Origin: Schistosoma haematobium | Taxonomy: Eukaryota; Platyhelminthes; Trematoda; Strigeidida; Schistosomatidae | Reading direction: 5' to 3' | NCBI RefSeq assembly: GCF_000699445.3 | Contig: NC_067198.1 | Coordinates: 37,981,523 to 38,045,522 of the forward strand | Length of the DNA stretch: 64,000 nucleotides | In this document: piece after piece, positions 10,501-18,575 of the stretch | How positions within the stretch are numbered: position 1 is the stretch's first letter | Layout: each line of letters opens with the position of its first letter | Program-made: the position numbers and the translations under genes | The notes under the pieces: generated by a model | Seen by the model: only the letters and a program-made list of their open reading frames with translations | What the model was told of the DNA's origin: nothing | The model's database searches: none

Positions 10501-11351
10501 CAGTAATCAAAAAGCACGTTGAAATCGATCCAATTAATCAACCAATCAGGAAAATTATAGACAAATATTGGACCAAAAATCAAACCGATGGGAGACGCAA
10601 CCACGGCAAAGAAGTAAACAATGACAAGTTTAAGATCAACAAGAACCAATCAACATCGAAGTCTACAGGACAAGCTGTGAACGACATGTGGAGAGATTCG
10701 AACACTTCACTTCTATCTGAAGTTTATGTTGATGATGTCGTTTGGAAGAACGATGAAAGCTCCACGACCAAACCATCCAGCTCAGAGAACAAAACTCCAT
10801 CAGAACCTTAATGTAATAAGTGGAAACTAATCCCTTCAATGTTACTGACTCGTTTTCACTCATCACTAATATAAGTAACTTAAATCTCTACAAAACTATA
10901 AAATACAGAGCCAAAATCGAAAACTTACACATAAATTAACAAGATGAGCAAGCTATTATTAAGAGAAACTGAACACAGATATTATATACTTAGCATTCGA
11001 CTTAGAACAGTGGTTCACATAGTGATTTTCTGTTTCACTCAATTGGATACAATTGCCCATAAACTGAATTGTAGATTTATGAATTGACATCTTTTTAACT
11101 AATCGCTGTATATCTGTCTGTTTACTTGATTTTTAGGTGGGGGTATTAAGGTACATGTTGGAGGGAGAAGGCGATGTGGTGGTGGCATTAGAATACGTCG
11201 AGGAGGATGTTGTAGAGTTGGTGGAGGCTGTAGGGCTCGTGGATGTTGCCGAGTTCGTGCATGCTGCAGGACTCGCACATGTCGCCGTGCTGGTGGATGT
11301 TGTCGCGTTGGTGGGTGCTGCCGAGCTCGTTGCTGGAGTGGCAACTTATAA
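1475..11351 (+). CDS. MEG-like gene: tandem array of symmetric micro-exons with Cys/Arg-rich terminal exon (5' partial)
   Basis: Seen: a series of short exons each bounded by a polypyrimidine/AG acceptor and a donor, usually ATAG|GTAA. Every internal exon is a multiple of 3 nt and starts and ends in phase 1: it opens with the last two bases of a Glu (or Asp) codon and closes with the single G that is completed by the next exon. Any exon can therefore be skipped or added without a frameshift. Splicing all confident exons gives about 396 residues, highly charged, with no membrane segment in the exons. Modules change from acidic/basic ETIEETKKR..TVPKKTIEI to ETVVETIKKG..PRIPKRR and then to a Cys/Arg tail. 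Known: schistosome MEGs have symmetric exons, usually 36 nt or shorter, and encode secreted variable proteins. Inference: a MEG-like, possibly secreted, repeat protein; the first exon with any signal peptide lies upstream of the window. Function unknown. Confidence 0.8.
1839..1901 (+). CDS. MEG-like gene, repeat exon 2 (63 nt)
   Basis: Acceptor TTTTTATAG, donor GTAATG. Encodes ETIEEIEKKK then GGTIPKKTVEI. Phase 1-1 like its neighbours. It is the first exon of the canonical 21-residue length. Confidence 0.75.
2303..2365 (+). CDS. MEG-like gene, repeat exon 3 (63 nt)
   Basis: Acceptor TATACCTCAG, donor ATCG|GTAATG. Encodes ETIEETKKRE then GGTVPKKTIEI. Identical to the exon at 4058, its partner in the larger duplication. 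Confidence 0.8.
2457..2519 (+). CDS. MEG-like gene, repeat exon 4 (63 nt)
   Basis: Acceptor TGTATTATAG, donor ATAG|GTAATG, only 91 nt after the previous exon. Encodes ETIEETRKRG then GGTIPKKTVEI. Identical in sequence to exons at 4212 and 4365. In this copy of the duplication the following module exons are missing. Confidence 0.8.
2866..3405 (+). mobile_element. Penelope-like element fragment: GIY-YIG endonuclease end
   Basis: In the intron between exons 4 and 5. With small frameshifts it encodes YEFSCLCGESYF (the GIY-YIG core region), then HVVGRNKSFEVIYRIP and LCVHKKFVTPLSLP up to a stop at 3405. The same C-terminal pattern is seen in the element at 36868-38335. At its left end, 2870-2932, a hammerhead-like core lies on the opposite strand. 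The AT-rich 3406-3747 matches, inverted, the 3' region at 29520-29850. Confidence 0.8.
3748..3844 (-). mobile_element. Sm-alpha-type SINE fragment (family S1)
   Basis: Minus strand carries the S1 core from the ..CATCCAGCTGACTAG.. region to ..CCACTATCCATCGTTGC. Hammerhead core damaged (CTGACTAG). Abuts the start of duplication copy 2. Confidence 0.7.
4058..4120 (+). CDS. MEG-like gene, repeat exon 5 (63 nt, duplicate of 2303 exon)
   Basis: Same sequence, acceptor and donor as the exon at 2303; the flanking intron also matches back to 3851. Encodes ETIEETKKRE then GGTVPKKTIEI. The shared flanks show it arose by segmental duplication. Confidence 0.8.
4212..4274 (+). CDS. MEG-like gene, repeat exon 6 (63 nt)
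   Basis: Encodes ETIEETRKRG then GGTIPKKTVEI. First of three exons spaced at exactly 153 nt (63 exon + 90 intron). The intron after it is 90 nt and has no stop in the exon frame. Confidence 0.8.
4365..4427 (+). CDS. MEG-like gene, repeat exon 7 (63 nt)
   Basis: Identical to the previous exon, with near-identical flanking intron: a recent tandem 153-bp duplication. The next intron is again 90 nt and stop-free in frame, diverging only near its acceptor (TTCTTCATATCACAG). Confidence 0.8.
4518..4580 (+). CDS. MEG-like gene, repeat exon 8 (63 nt)
   Basis: Acceptor ATATCACAG, donor ATCG|GTAATG. Encodes ETIEETKKRD then GGTVPKKTIEI. Reading on into the following intron meets TAA after seven codons, so its retention would truncate the protein. 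Confidence 0.8.
5225..5287 (+). CDS. MEG-like gene, repeat exon 9 (63 nt)
   Basis: Acceptor TTATACCATAG, donor ATCG|GTAATG. Encodes ETIEETKKRE then GGTVPKKTIEI. Followed by a 91-nt intron closely matching that after the 2303 and 4058 exons, so this exon pair is a third copy of the same unit. Confidence 0.8.
5379..5441 (+). CDS. MEG-like gene, repeat exon 10 (63 nt)
   Basis: Acceptor GTATCACAG, donor ATAG|GTAGTAA. Encodes ETIEETKKRD then GGTVPRKTIEI (Lys to Arg in the PKKT motif). Last member of the highly similar group; introns beyond it are unrelated in sequence. Confidence 0.8.
5638..5697 (+). CDS. MEG-like gene, repeat exon 11 (60 nt)
   Basis: Acceptor TTATTTTTCAG, donor ATAG|GTAATA. Encodes ETEDILKKRG then GGIPRKIIEI. 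One codon shorter than the canonical module but the frame is kept. Confidence 0.78.
5917..5973 (+). CDS. MEG-like gene, repeat exon 12 (57 nt)
   Basis: Acceptor TTTGTATGTCAG, donor ATAG|GTAACG. Encodes ETEETKKRGG then TGPRKTIEI, 19 residues. The two missing codons leave phase 1-1 unchanged. Confidence 0.78.
6382..6411 (+). CDS. MEG-like gene, candidate or degenerate 30-nt exon
   Basis: A good acceptor (TTTAATTTTTCAG) precedes AAACGGAAGTGG, clearly homologous to the other exons. There is no ATAG|GTAA donor: reading on in frame hits TAA at about 6428. A weaker donor, AAGG|GTATAC, would end a 30-nt exon (ETEVETTKRK) that still keeps phase 1-1. It is either a true micro-exon, an alternative terminal exon, or a dead module. 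Confidence 0.4.
6809..6868 (+). CDS. MEG-like gene, repeat exon (60 nt), 3' subtype
   Basis: Acceptor CATTTTTCAG, donor ATAG|GTAAGA. Encodes ETVVEDTKKG then APRIPRRIGI. Here the module changes from Thr/Glu-rich to Pro/Arg/Ile-rich; the opening ET and the central KKG remain. Confidence 0.78.
7133..7265 (+). mobile_element. S2 SINE fragment with degraded hammerhead
   Basis: GTTCGAGTCC (B-box-like), GTGGATGCGTACTACTGATG, CATCCAGTGTTTCCAGG and a TCTAGCTTACATCAA tail. Core CTGATGAG..GAAA recognisable, but stem II is disrupted. Confidence 0.7.
7367..7429 (+). CDS. MEG-like gene, repeat exon (63 nt), 3' subtype
   Basis: Acceptor CATTTCTTATAG, donor ATAG|GTAATC. Encodes ETVVETIKKG then VPRIPKRRIGI. 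Closest to the exon at 6809. Confidence 0.78.
7722..7905 (+). mobile_element. S1 SINE with degraded hammerhead
   Basis: tRNA-like head (GGCTAAGTAGATAACGCGATG..AGTTCAAGTCCTAG), then TACATTCAGCTGACTAGTCC..ATAAAATGC and ACTATCCATCTTT. Sm-alpha-like, but the core bases CTGACTA and ATAAAA argue against activity. Confidence 0.72.
8076..8114 (+). CDS. MEG-like gene, short repeat exon (39 nt)
   Basis: Acceptor TTTACACAG, donor ATAG|GTGATG. Encodes ETVVDTRKRKKKI, the module cut to 13 residues with a run of basic residues. Close to the usual micro-exon size. Confidence 0.7.
8215..8395. mobile_element. Head-to-head Penelope terminal repeats forming a hairpin
   Basis: About 75-nt arms: GATGGAGTTTTGTTCTCTGA on the left, its complement TCAGAGAACAAAACTCCATC on the right. 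Each arm is the terminal segment also found at the end of the Penelope element at 9776-10810. The right arm has CTGATGA..GAAA (8315-8344), a hammerhead core with a long stem II. Confidence 0.75.
8507..8542 (+). CDS. MEG-like gene, weak candidate 36-nt exon
   Basis: Acceptor ATTATGTATAG, then DKLKRKNDKMDT in the exon phase. The only donor that keeps phase is a poor CCA|GTTAAC; otherwise TAA follows two codons later, making it a possible alternative terminal exon. Similar to its neighbour in opening with D-K, but unproven. Confidence 0.22.
8832..8900 (+). CDS. MEG-like gene, penultimate exon (69 nt)
   Basis: Acceptor CATATTTTTAG, donor AGAG|GTAGTA. Encodes DKVVDTVKVLFRPPKRKP then VVMRR, 23 residues, basic and Pro-rich. 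Phase 1-1, so it joins the terminal exon at 11137 as a Gly codon. Confidence 0.72.
8962..9222. mobile_element. MITE-like DNA transposon with 8-bp target duplication, copy 1
   Basis: Starts GGTGAGATG, ends ATTATAGTCCCACC; the ends are imperfect terminal inverted repeats. Flanked on both sides by GATTTATC. No coding capacity. Inserted in the last intron of the MEG-like gene. Confidence 0.78.
9470..9665 (+). mobile_element. S2 SINE
   Basis: tRNA-like head AGTTAAGCGCCTGG..GCATTCGAATCCC, then GCACTGCTGAGGAGCCC..ATGAAACGGTCATCCAGTGC and the tail CTCCACAAAACCCCTTCTGAT. Hammerhead core largely kept (CTGAGGAG, GAAA, cleavage triplet ATC). Confidence 0.78.
9776..10810 (+). mobile_element. Penelope-like element, 3' half, decayed
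   Basis: Encodes, with stops and frameshifts, KLSFLDVLITRTDSGKLETK, VYRKLTHTDQILNYSSNNP and KRAKKHCNTLAARENEEKYL (the post-RT region), then TGRPLYLRLHEHQ-like GIY-YIG-region sequence to about 10430. Ends with the terminal segment shared with 8215, 38400, 45000 and 51357; its hammerhead core has TTGATGA instead of CTGATGA. Intronic in the MEG-like gene. Confidence 0.78.
11137..11351 (+). CDS. MEG-like gene, terminal exon: Cys/Arg/Gly hexapeptide-repeat tail
   Basis: Acceptor TTGATTTTTAG. In the phase set by the upstream exons the 215 nt encode 71 residues and TAA (11349-11351). The tail holds 14 Cys and 18 Arg. From tail residue 25 it is seven tandem hexapeptides: CCRVGG, GCRARG, CCRVRA, CCRTRT, CRRAGG, CCRVGG, CCRARC, then WSGNL. 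The DNA is an 18-nt tandem repeat, much more GC-rich than its surroundings, so other frames are open too (for example 11137-11436 as MGVLRY.., and 11344-11099 antisense), but only this phase continues the gene. Disulfide cross-linking or metal binding is an inference. Confidence 0.75.
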
Positions 11352-11475
11352 GGACTGTTATTTTCTACACATCATTCAATGGAGTTCCGTTGTTCATATA
11401 TATGCTACATATAATTGTTATTTAAATAATTTGTAGCGGTTTTGAGTTACTGATTAATAAAGCAACAATTCATTT
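11352..11475 (+). terminator. 3' UTR and poly(A) signal of the MEG-like gene
   Basis: A canonical AATAAA lies at 11456-11461, 105 nt after the TAA stop, consistent with this exon being terminal. The cleavage site itself cannot be seen. Confidence 0.55.
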
Positions 11476-11479
11476 TAAA

Positions 11480-13767
11480 GTACTTGGAGCTTTTTTATCT
11501 GATAAAATAATAAAATATCCAAAATGGAAATCAACGAATTTAGTGGTTACCAGTATAGATCGGAACCCTTGATCATCCTGAAAGAAATCAATCCACAAAA
11601 TGACCATAATAGTTATAAACTGGATACCACAATATGTGGATAAATACATATTAGAACTTAACATTCCTCAGTAACTTTCTTACGACAATCAACAACATTA
11701 TCACTGATCACTGAGTTATTAAAAATCTTTTGGAACACTTATTAGATGATCTAATGTAATACAGAGCTATTTCGTAAACTTACTACAATCTCGCATATTA
11801 GCTTGCCGTTTGCTATGAAATCTAATTAAAAAGAAAAGTTAAAGAAACATATCCCTCCATATACACCGATTATGCACACTAGTCCCACCCTGCACAGTTT
11901 GAGACCACCTTGTTAGGCTTGGGACTAGTGCAATTTTCGTTATGACTGATGACGATATCCCAGACAATTAGGATATGCTTATTTCTCGTGAAAGTATTTA
12001 TGATGTCCATGAAGATAGATGAAACAATGAGGGTCGAAATCCATTTTAAAGAACAGACAAAGAAAATTGTGTTTATCAACGAAATATGATTGAGAGGCAG
12101 GATACCATGAGAAAATAGGAACATATTGTTTGCATATAAATGAAGCAGATGTATGATCCTTTTGTGTATTTGTTCGCATGTGTGTGTGTTTGGTTGTGGA
12201 AATTCTCTTCACGTATGGATTTGATATGAAAATAAACCTTTGTTTCGGTTCCTTCACTGCAATATTCTGTTTGCGTCTTCACTCCAAGTAAAATTATTAT
12301 TATTCATTTAACATACAATTTTGTTTTGCTTATTGTACTACTATTACAATTAAAAGTATTTGGAAGCAGTATGTTAACCATTAATACACAGGACTGTTCT
12401 ATTCGTACTCTGGTAGTCACGTATGGACCAGTATTCAAGTCAAAGAGAATTATGTGAGCAAAGTCCAGAGTAATGTATTCGGAATTCAAAGCAAGAGTGG
12501 AATAGCATACAAAGGAATCATTGTTGTATACAAATATCACGTTTACCTTATTCGTTGGCTTCTACTAAGTTCATTTTGTTTCCACGGCTGCTATACTGAC
12601 TCTTTGATTCTCAACTATTGCCACGTGAAATTATGGGAATAAATTACTTTATAATGGTAATATAATATTTCCAGGTTGTTGGGAGTGTTTCACTTTTTAA
12701 TTAAAAGGTAACTCACATTCATTCTACGTGGATTAACTAATAGATTTTGTACTGAATTCATGAACTGATCTAAGTTGCACCATAACTGGAAACCTGGAAG
12801 AACTAGACGGTATTTTTTATCGCAGTATGGGTCCCCTTAACAGGACACATCCACTAGCCCTCATGCGGAATCAAACCCAAGAACTCCAACCTCACCTGCA
12901 AACGCTTAATCTGTAGACCAATAGGCTGGCATCCAACTGTGTTAATTCTTAACCTCAATCAATTCACAACATTTAGTGTCTAACGTTTAACTAGAAATTA
13001 TAAGAAATCTATATGACAAAAATTTGAAAGCTAAAACGAACAATCTATTACTTGCGCTAAAATATATACTTGGTAAGGAAAATGATAATGTCAGAGGTGG
13101 ATTATTTTTTTTCTAAATAAAACAAGTAGAAACAACAGGTTTTCTTGGAAATCAGATTGGGGAAATAAAGAGACTGTGTGATTTCCAGGGATGATTTAAG
13201 GTGAAATTATAGCAATATTTGTGGAGTCCTGGAATCCAGTTCATATGATCTTCAATAACTTAGCGCAGACTAACTTCAGAAAAAACCTTTAGAGGTACTG
13301 ACAGGAAATATTTTCCAATACAAAAACGTTGGAGAGAGATTTTTTGAAGTCATAGTGACATTTACCATCACTATGATTTTTCATAATATCCAATAATGTT
13401 TTTGTTCAGTAGCACCATGAAACATGTTTTTGACTTGTAATACTTTATGAATACCCAAAGCAGTTGTAAGCAGTAACAACACAACAGGTTGGACGTACAT
13501 GCTGGGAGCTATTATTGTAACGGTTTCCGAATACACCTGTTTATATTATCTTTTAATCTTTTACATTGTTTACATCATTAACAGAAACTCTCAAATTGCC
13601 ATGGTCAAAAACGTTTGCGCTAGATTTCAATGAGAGGTTTTACAATATATGACATACTGATAAATCTCTATGTTGCTTGAGAATGTTCAAGTTCTCCTTG
13701 TTTAAAGGGCATATATTTACACTAAGTGAACAAGAATACAATCGGTAAAATTTTCTGACTATCCAAG
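11480..13767. other. Intergenic, mostly unassigned
   Basis: AT-rich. Open frames here (11470-12640) have no start context, splice context or motif. A decayed S2 SINE lies at 12743-12960. The segment 12980-13767 has no recognisable gene. Confidence 0.5.
12743..12960 (-). mobile_element. S2 SINE, decayed
   Basis: Minus strand shows the tRNA-like head (GGTCTACAGATTAAGCGTTT) and GGTTTCCAGTTATGG tail. The hammerhead is destroyed by substitutions. Confidence 0.65.
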
Positions 13768-13996
13768 TGTGATAATCAAGAGTATTTGAATTATAGTATG
13801 AACTAAGAATCCCAGAAATAACGTCTGTCCGGCATTGTATTGGGTAAAAACTCTGTTATCTAGAATGCAGTCATTAGTATTAGAATTGACAACCGAAATC
13901 GGAACAGACTAACCTGCTTCCTGGGATTGTGTAATCAGCGTGTCGGTTGTGTACTGAAACCGCTGATACCTAGAATTTGAACCACAGACTTTTAGA

Positions 13997-14299
13997 CTAT
14001 CCTCCCCCACGAAATAATGTTGTATCTTTATATCTCCAATTTATGAATGATGTGGCTTCATTCAAAACATATTTCTCACATTGACTAGAGTAAACATTAG
14101 AAGTGACTTCGTGATAAGGATAAACAGCAGTTGATATGAAATCATCCGAATTGTAATTAAAATCGAGCTCATTTAGTACTCGTGCTTCACATTGAACAAG
14201 TTTCCCACAAGAAACAAATGCATTATGAGAACAAATAATATTTGGTATGACATCAAGATTTGACTCTTTTGAAATAGTTTCCTCGGATTTATTAAACAT
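13997..14299 (-). pseudogene. Gag C-terminal extension, separated by two in-frame TGA codons
   Basis: 100 residues (MFNKSEETISKESNLD..). It is in the same frame as the 14375-15160 reading frame and shares its Ser/Glu/Asn-rich style (KSEENMLN versus KSEETISK). Ends FRGGG inside the putative polypurine tract. No enzymatic motif. Confidence 0.5.
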
Positions 14300-14374
14300 G
14301 TCATTGCAGAGTCAAGGATCATTAGAAAACTCAGCATCCATCAAAACCACATCAGCTTTTTTATCATGACTAGG

Positions 14375-15160
14375 TCAATTTAACATATTTTCCTCAGATT
14401 TGCAAGGAATTTCGTCAGAAATAAGTGAATGATTAGGAAAAACCATATCTGGTTTTATAACATGAAAAATCTGATAAGTCGATTGATTAGAAACTGTTGT
14501 CTCGCAAGAATTCTGAGTTTCATTGAACTCTGAACTGCTATATGACTCTACACTGTCTTTTGAAATCGTTGATAAAGATAAATGATCATTATAAATACTC
14601 AACTTAATAGGATCAGTACTACAAGAATTAATATTAAGTGCAACAAGATGGACATTAGTATTACAGACTGACTGAATATGTCCAACATCATCACATTTAA
14701 AGCACTTAGAATCACGAAATTTACAGAAGGTAAAAGAGTGGAACTTGCCACAGGACAAACATTGACTAAACCTATGCCCATCTTCATGAGCTGCATCGCA
14801 ACTCCTCAATGAATTATCTGCATAACCTTGAGTATGCACTGGTTTGGGTTGACATAATGCATTGGAATTTTTTATATCCTCATGAATCATTTTACGAAAT
14901 CTTGTATACTTTGTATACTTAACATATTCTAGGAGTAGTTCCTTGAGAGCTGTATAAGGAAGCGGAATAGGCTTCTCCGGTAAAGTAAGAGTTTTTAATA
15001 AGCTATATGCCTCTTTTCCGGTGGATGTGAGGAAATGTGCTATAGTATTAACATCCTCATCATCTTCCTTGGTCATAGCCCAGATTTTGAACCTTTCAAA
15101 GTAATCCTCAAAGGCATCGAAATCTGAATACATATCCACCAATTCCATCACAGGCTCCAT
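14375..15160 (-). pseudogene. Gag-like polyprotein with CCHC zinc knuckle
   Basis: 261 residues from MEPVMELVDMYSDF. Contains the gag-like FEDYFERFKIWAM, LLKTL.., and near residue 150 C-x2-C-x4-H-x4-C (CFKCDDVGHIQSVC), a nucleic-acid-binding zinc knuckle preceded by a second Cys/His cluster (CLSCGKFHSFTFC). After a TGA stop the same frame runs on to a second TGA and then 14299-13997, so the intact frame was probably longer. Confidence 0.78.
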
Positions 15161-15339
15161 CGCGATGCCAATGTGATAATCAAGAGTATTTGAATTATAG
15201 TATGAACTAAGAATTCCAGAAATAACGTAATCGGATCAAGAAGTACTAGATAACCACAAAGGAATGTACTGTATTTAGAATTCGAAATCAAGCATTAAAC
15301 AAGTACAATGGTGTCATTAGTTCATTCAAACACCAAAGT

Positions 15340-16556
15340 TAAGTGGGGCTGGTCGATTCAAGAGTTCCTTGAAGTGTTCTACTCACCTGTTTCGTTGCTC
15401 TTCAATGTTGGTGAGTACCTTGCCTTCCTTGCTTTTCACTGGTCTTTCTGGTTTAAGTTGATTTCCAGAGAGTTTCTTTGTTATGTCATACAGTTCTCTC
15501 ATGTTCCATTCTCTTGCAGCCTCTTCCACATATTTACGTTTGTCGGTTCTGATGCTCCGCTTCACTTTTTTGTTTACCTCTGTGTATTCAGCTTGTGCCT
15601 TGGCTTTTTCTGCTCTTGTTCGACTGGTATTGATTGCTGCTTTCTTGTTCCTCCTTTCTTGAATCTTATCCAGTGTATAAACAGTGACCCATTCCTTGCG
15701 ATGGTGCTTCTTGTGGCCCAGAACCTCATGACATGTTGAAGTGATTGCCTCTTTGATCCCCCTCCAGTTGCTCCCCATAGTAGTTCCTTCTCCATTGAGT
15801 AGATCATGAAAGGCCTGGAATTTATTGCTGAGGGCTATCTTGGATTCGTTGTGTCTGTCAGTATCCCGAAGAAAAGCCGCATTGAACTTTTGTGATATTG
15901 TCCGCCCCGTTGTCCAGTACTTCTTGAGTTTCAATTTCATCTTGGCGACCAGCAAGTGATGACCTGGTGCTATATTAGCTCCTCTCTTGCTTTTCACATC
16001 CTCCATTGTCCTCCTGAACCTTTTGTTGATGCAGATATTGTTGATCTGGTTTGTGATCCGGTGAAGTCCATGTGATTTCGTGAATGCGTTTATGTGGGAA
16101 TAGATGGTGTCGTCTATGACCGGTTTATTGAAGGCACATAGGTTTGCAAACCTCCCATCATTTTTGTTCCTTTCTCACAGTCCGTGTCGTCTCATGATGT
16201 CTTCATATTCAGTGTTGTCCGTTCCAAACTTGGCATTGAAATCTCCCATCAGAATGGTCAGGTCGTTTGTTGGGCACTTCTCGACGATTGACTGCAGCCT
16301 ATTGTAGAATTAATCTTTAGCGTCTCCATTGTAGTCGTTGGTAGGCAGTTTTCATCAGGTGTCGTCATAACTCTTCCGAATGAAGACCTACTGGCTCCCA
16401 GGGCAGAGTTCAAATGGTTTGATAAATTTTTCTGGTTAGCGTTTTTTCAGAGACTCAGTGTTCTACGGAATGGGGTCGCTAACCGCATGCCCAACCCTCC
16501 TCCTTTATCCTGTCTAGGGACTGGTAGTAGCGCCCGAAGGGACTCCGGGCGGAGTT
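15340..16556 (-). mobile_element. RTE-type non-LTR retrotransposon, 3'-truncated and internally deleted copy
   Basis: Nearly identical to 23505-25118, but stops just before the RT domain and lacks about 400 bp of the endonuclease N-terminus (junction near 16346). Encodes [19 protein letters not shown].. (207 residues, 16006-15383), with the upstream endonuclease segment [18 protein letters not shown]. Shares its stop codons with the longer copy. Confidence 0.85.
15383..16006 (-). pseudogene. RTE linker region between endonuclease and RT (fragment)
   Basis: 207 residues, basic; contains [20 protein letters not shown] and NREEQ-type end NIEEQRNR followed by TGA. The TGA sits where the family has Trp ([10 protein letters not shown]). 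One residue differs from the 23557-24180 copy (NKK versus NKQ). Confidence 0.75.
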
Positions 16557-17099
16557 AAATAGTTAATATAGGTGATCTGTTTTTAGTATCGATCGAGCTA
16601 GTAAATAATGAGAATTGTTCAATATAACATTACGATAATACATGTGAGCATTATTCAAAGGATTAATAGAATAATGGGTTTACTCAAATATAACCGATCG
16701 AGAAAGTTAATGCGGAAATACGGATTAACAACACTAGGTTGCGTTTCTTTAGTTGGGCTTACCAATGGTCTACTATGATACTAGTACTGCTCTAATAATA
16801 GACCTAATCCTATAATTGTAGATTTGTCATGAAATAACTGCCTAATCTCTAAGATCTTACGAGGAAGTCACATCATCCTATACACCAAATTACCACATCA
16901 TAACAATTACCGACATATGATAGAGAACAAACTTAGGCTAGAGATAGAACAATATATTTAATACAGATAAAAGATATAAGGTAACATTCAGAAGGGACCA
17001 TACGATCAACTGTCATTCATTCAACTCATTGTCCCGGCCTTTTCTATCGTTGGGCATTTCTCCGCGTTAAATATTGAGTATCTGTTTTCCGAGTAGTCT
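16557..17099. other. Intergenic, unassigned
   Basis: AT-rich, no ORF or repeat recognised. Confidence 0.4.
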
Positions 17100-17880
17100 C
17101 GTGTTCAGCCTTGAGGATTATTTGGTTATGGTCCAATGACACTACAACTTCTCCTGGCCCGTATATGGTCCATTCCGCCAAACTGACGGAAGCAGCTTCA
17201 ATCGTGACAACACCGCTTATCGTGACGCTCTCACATTCTCTGAGACGAGGTAGGGTACCAGAAAAGCAGGCACTGGCTCACGTCAGACTGATCTTTAAAA
17301 AACACCGACGTAGCGAACCTTGAAGCAACAGTCATTCTTGTATGACCGACCAGCTGACCGTGGGGAACAGACGGATAACTATCTTTGATCACAAGGGGAA
17401 GGCTAATGTCAAATACTTTGACTTCTGACATCTTTTGACAGGGTCAACCAAATATGTCTTAACAATGGGCCCGAACGATTAGGTTGATTTCTCTAAGGTT
17501 ATGAAATGTCATAGTGGGCCCTCCAGGGTTCAGTGCCAGGACCCGCTTTTTTCGTTGATATTAATAACCCTCCATAACAAGTATAGTCGGATTTGTTACT
17601 TTTAGTTAGTGATGTGAAGCTCTGTAGAAAAGTTTGCAATGAGGATTATAAGCCTGCACTTAAGGAGGATCTGACTCAACTTCAAAGTTGTACGGGCAAC
17701 AATGGGATTACCTTAAACATTTCAAAGTGTAAAGCAGTATATCTAGCATGTTGCAGACTACGAATAAACCAGGTAAATCCTTTCCAAAGGTATCCTAAGT
17801 TGAAAAGGATATGTCTTACGCTAACTGCGTAGAAGAACTTTCCACCTGATCTTCAACACTTTCATTCGACCTCATCTAGT
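17100..17880 (+). pseudogene. CR1/Jockey-like LINE reverse transcriptase fragment, decayed
   Basis: Broken + strand frames give SPGPYMVHSAKLTEAA.., LSHSLRRGRVPEKQALAHVR, LIFKKH and later VSDVKLCRKVCNEDYKPA..KEDLTQLQSC..GITLNISKCKAVYL, which follow the usual RT order (G-P-D, W-K-x-A-x-V-x-P-I-F-K-K, x-D-D-x-K-L, L-N-x-x-K-C-K). The catalytic Asp pair is lost (VSD). 17880-18180 may hold its decayed 3' part. Confidence 0.65.
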
Positions 17881-18575
17881 GTATAGATACATAGTATTTC
17901 TTTTCCTCCACTCCAAAAGGATAAGGACACATCAGAACATATCCACTGGCGAGTCACGATATCAGATCGAGGACTCAAAATCAAACCTTATGAAGAAAGC
18001 ATCAAATCACTGAACCTTTACTTATTTGAGTATAGGCTACCTAGAGGTGACCTTCTAACGACTAACAGCATCACCTTAAACACTTATTTAAGCTCAATCA
18101 CAATACAAACCTTAGGGGTAACACTTTGAAACTGGAGACACAACACGGAGGAACGGACTATAGGCACACCTACTCCTTAAGAGTGGAATTTGTTGCTGAC
18201 CGAGCAAGTCCAAGAGACTTCCCAGGAGTCCGATGAGAGAAAACTTGGCATATTATTGGGGAACAAGGACAGCGTTTCACTATGATTTACTATTTTCCTT
18301 TCCCATCTACCGTTAAATATACATAGGTTCTTACCTAGCAGGATCGGTGATCCACTGTCACTAGACACGGAATCCTGCCCAGCGATTTCCTATTCTGTTT
18401 CCCTTAAAACCATTTGAAACGATTTAAAATAATTTACTAAGTATTTTCGTGGAAACTATTTCAGATTTCGCAGTTTTGTTTTTCCATTTAGAATACCTGA
18501 TAACATTTATGACCTTGATTGCTGTTATAAGCGGAGAACTTTCAAAACTCGACATATGTAGGCACTCGTAAACAA

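Larger units (their letters stand above)
13768..15228 (-). mobile_element. Gypsy-like LTR retrotransposon remnant with gag but no pol
   Basis: A 57-nt direct repeat (13768-13824 and 15172-15228, TGTGATAATCAAGAG..AATAACGT) lies outside the gag region, consistent with U5 ends of the two LTRs. On the minus strand gag follows the 5' copy after a dozen bases. A G-rich tract (GTGGGGGAGGATAG, about 13997-14012) stands just before the 3' LTR like a polypurine tract. No protease, RT or integrase. The 5' LTR is cut short at the junction with the RTE copy. Confidence 0.65.

Noticed and set aside
11099..11344. Pro/Arg/His-rich antisense ORF (MPLQQRARQHPPTRQ..)
   Set aside because: Shadow of the GC-rich 18-nt tandem repeat in the terminal exon; no promoter or splice context.
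11137..11436. 99-codon + strand ORF starting MGVLRYMLEGEG
   Set aside because: Wrong phase relative to the upstream exons; ignores the acceptor phase and runs past the AATAAA region without other support.
11879..12642. Several overlapping 60-92-codon ORFs in the intergenic region
   Set aside because: No motif, start context, splice site or repeat support; on both strands as expected by chance.
15308..15739. 143-codon + strand ORF rich in Phe/Leu/Cys (also 23425-23913)
   Set aside because: Antisense shadow of the RTE linker region; duplicated only because the RTE copy is.
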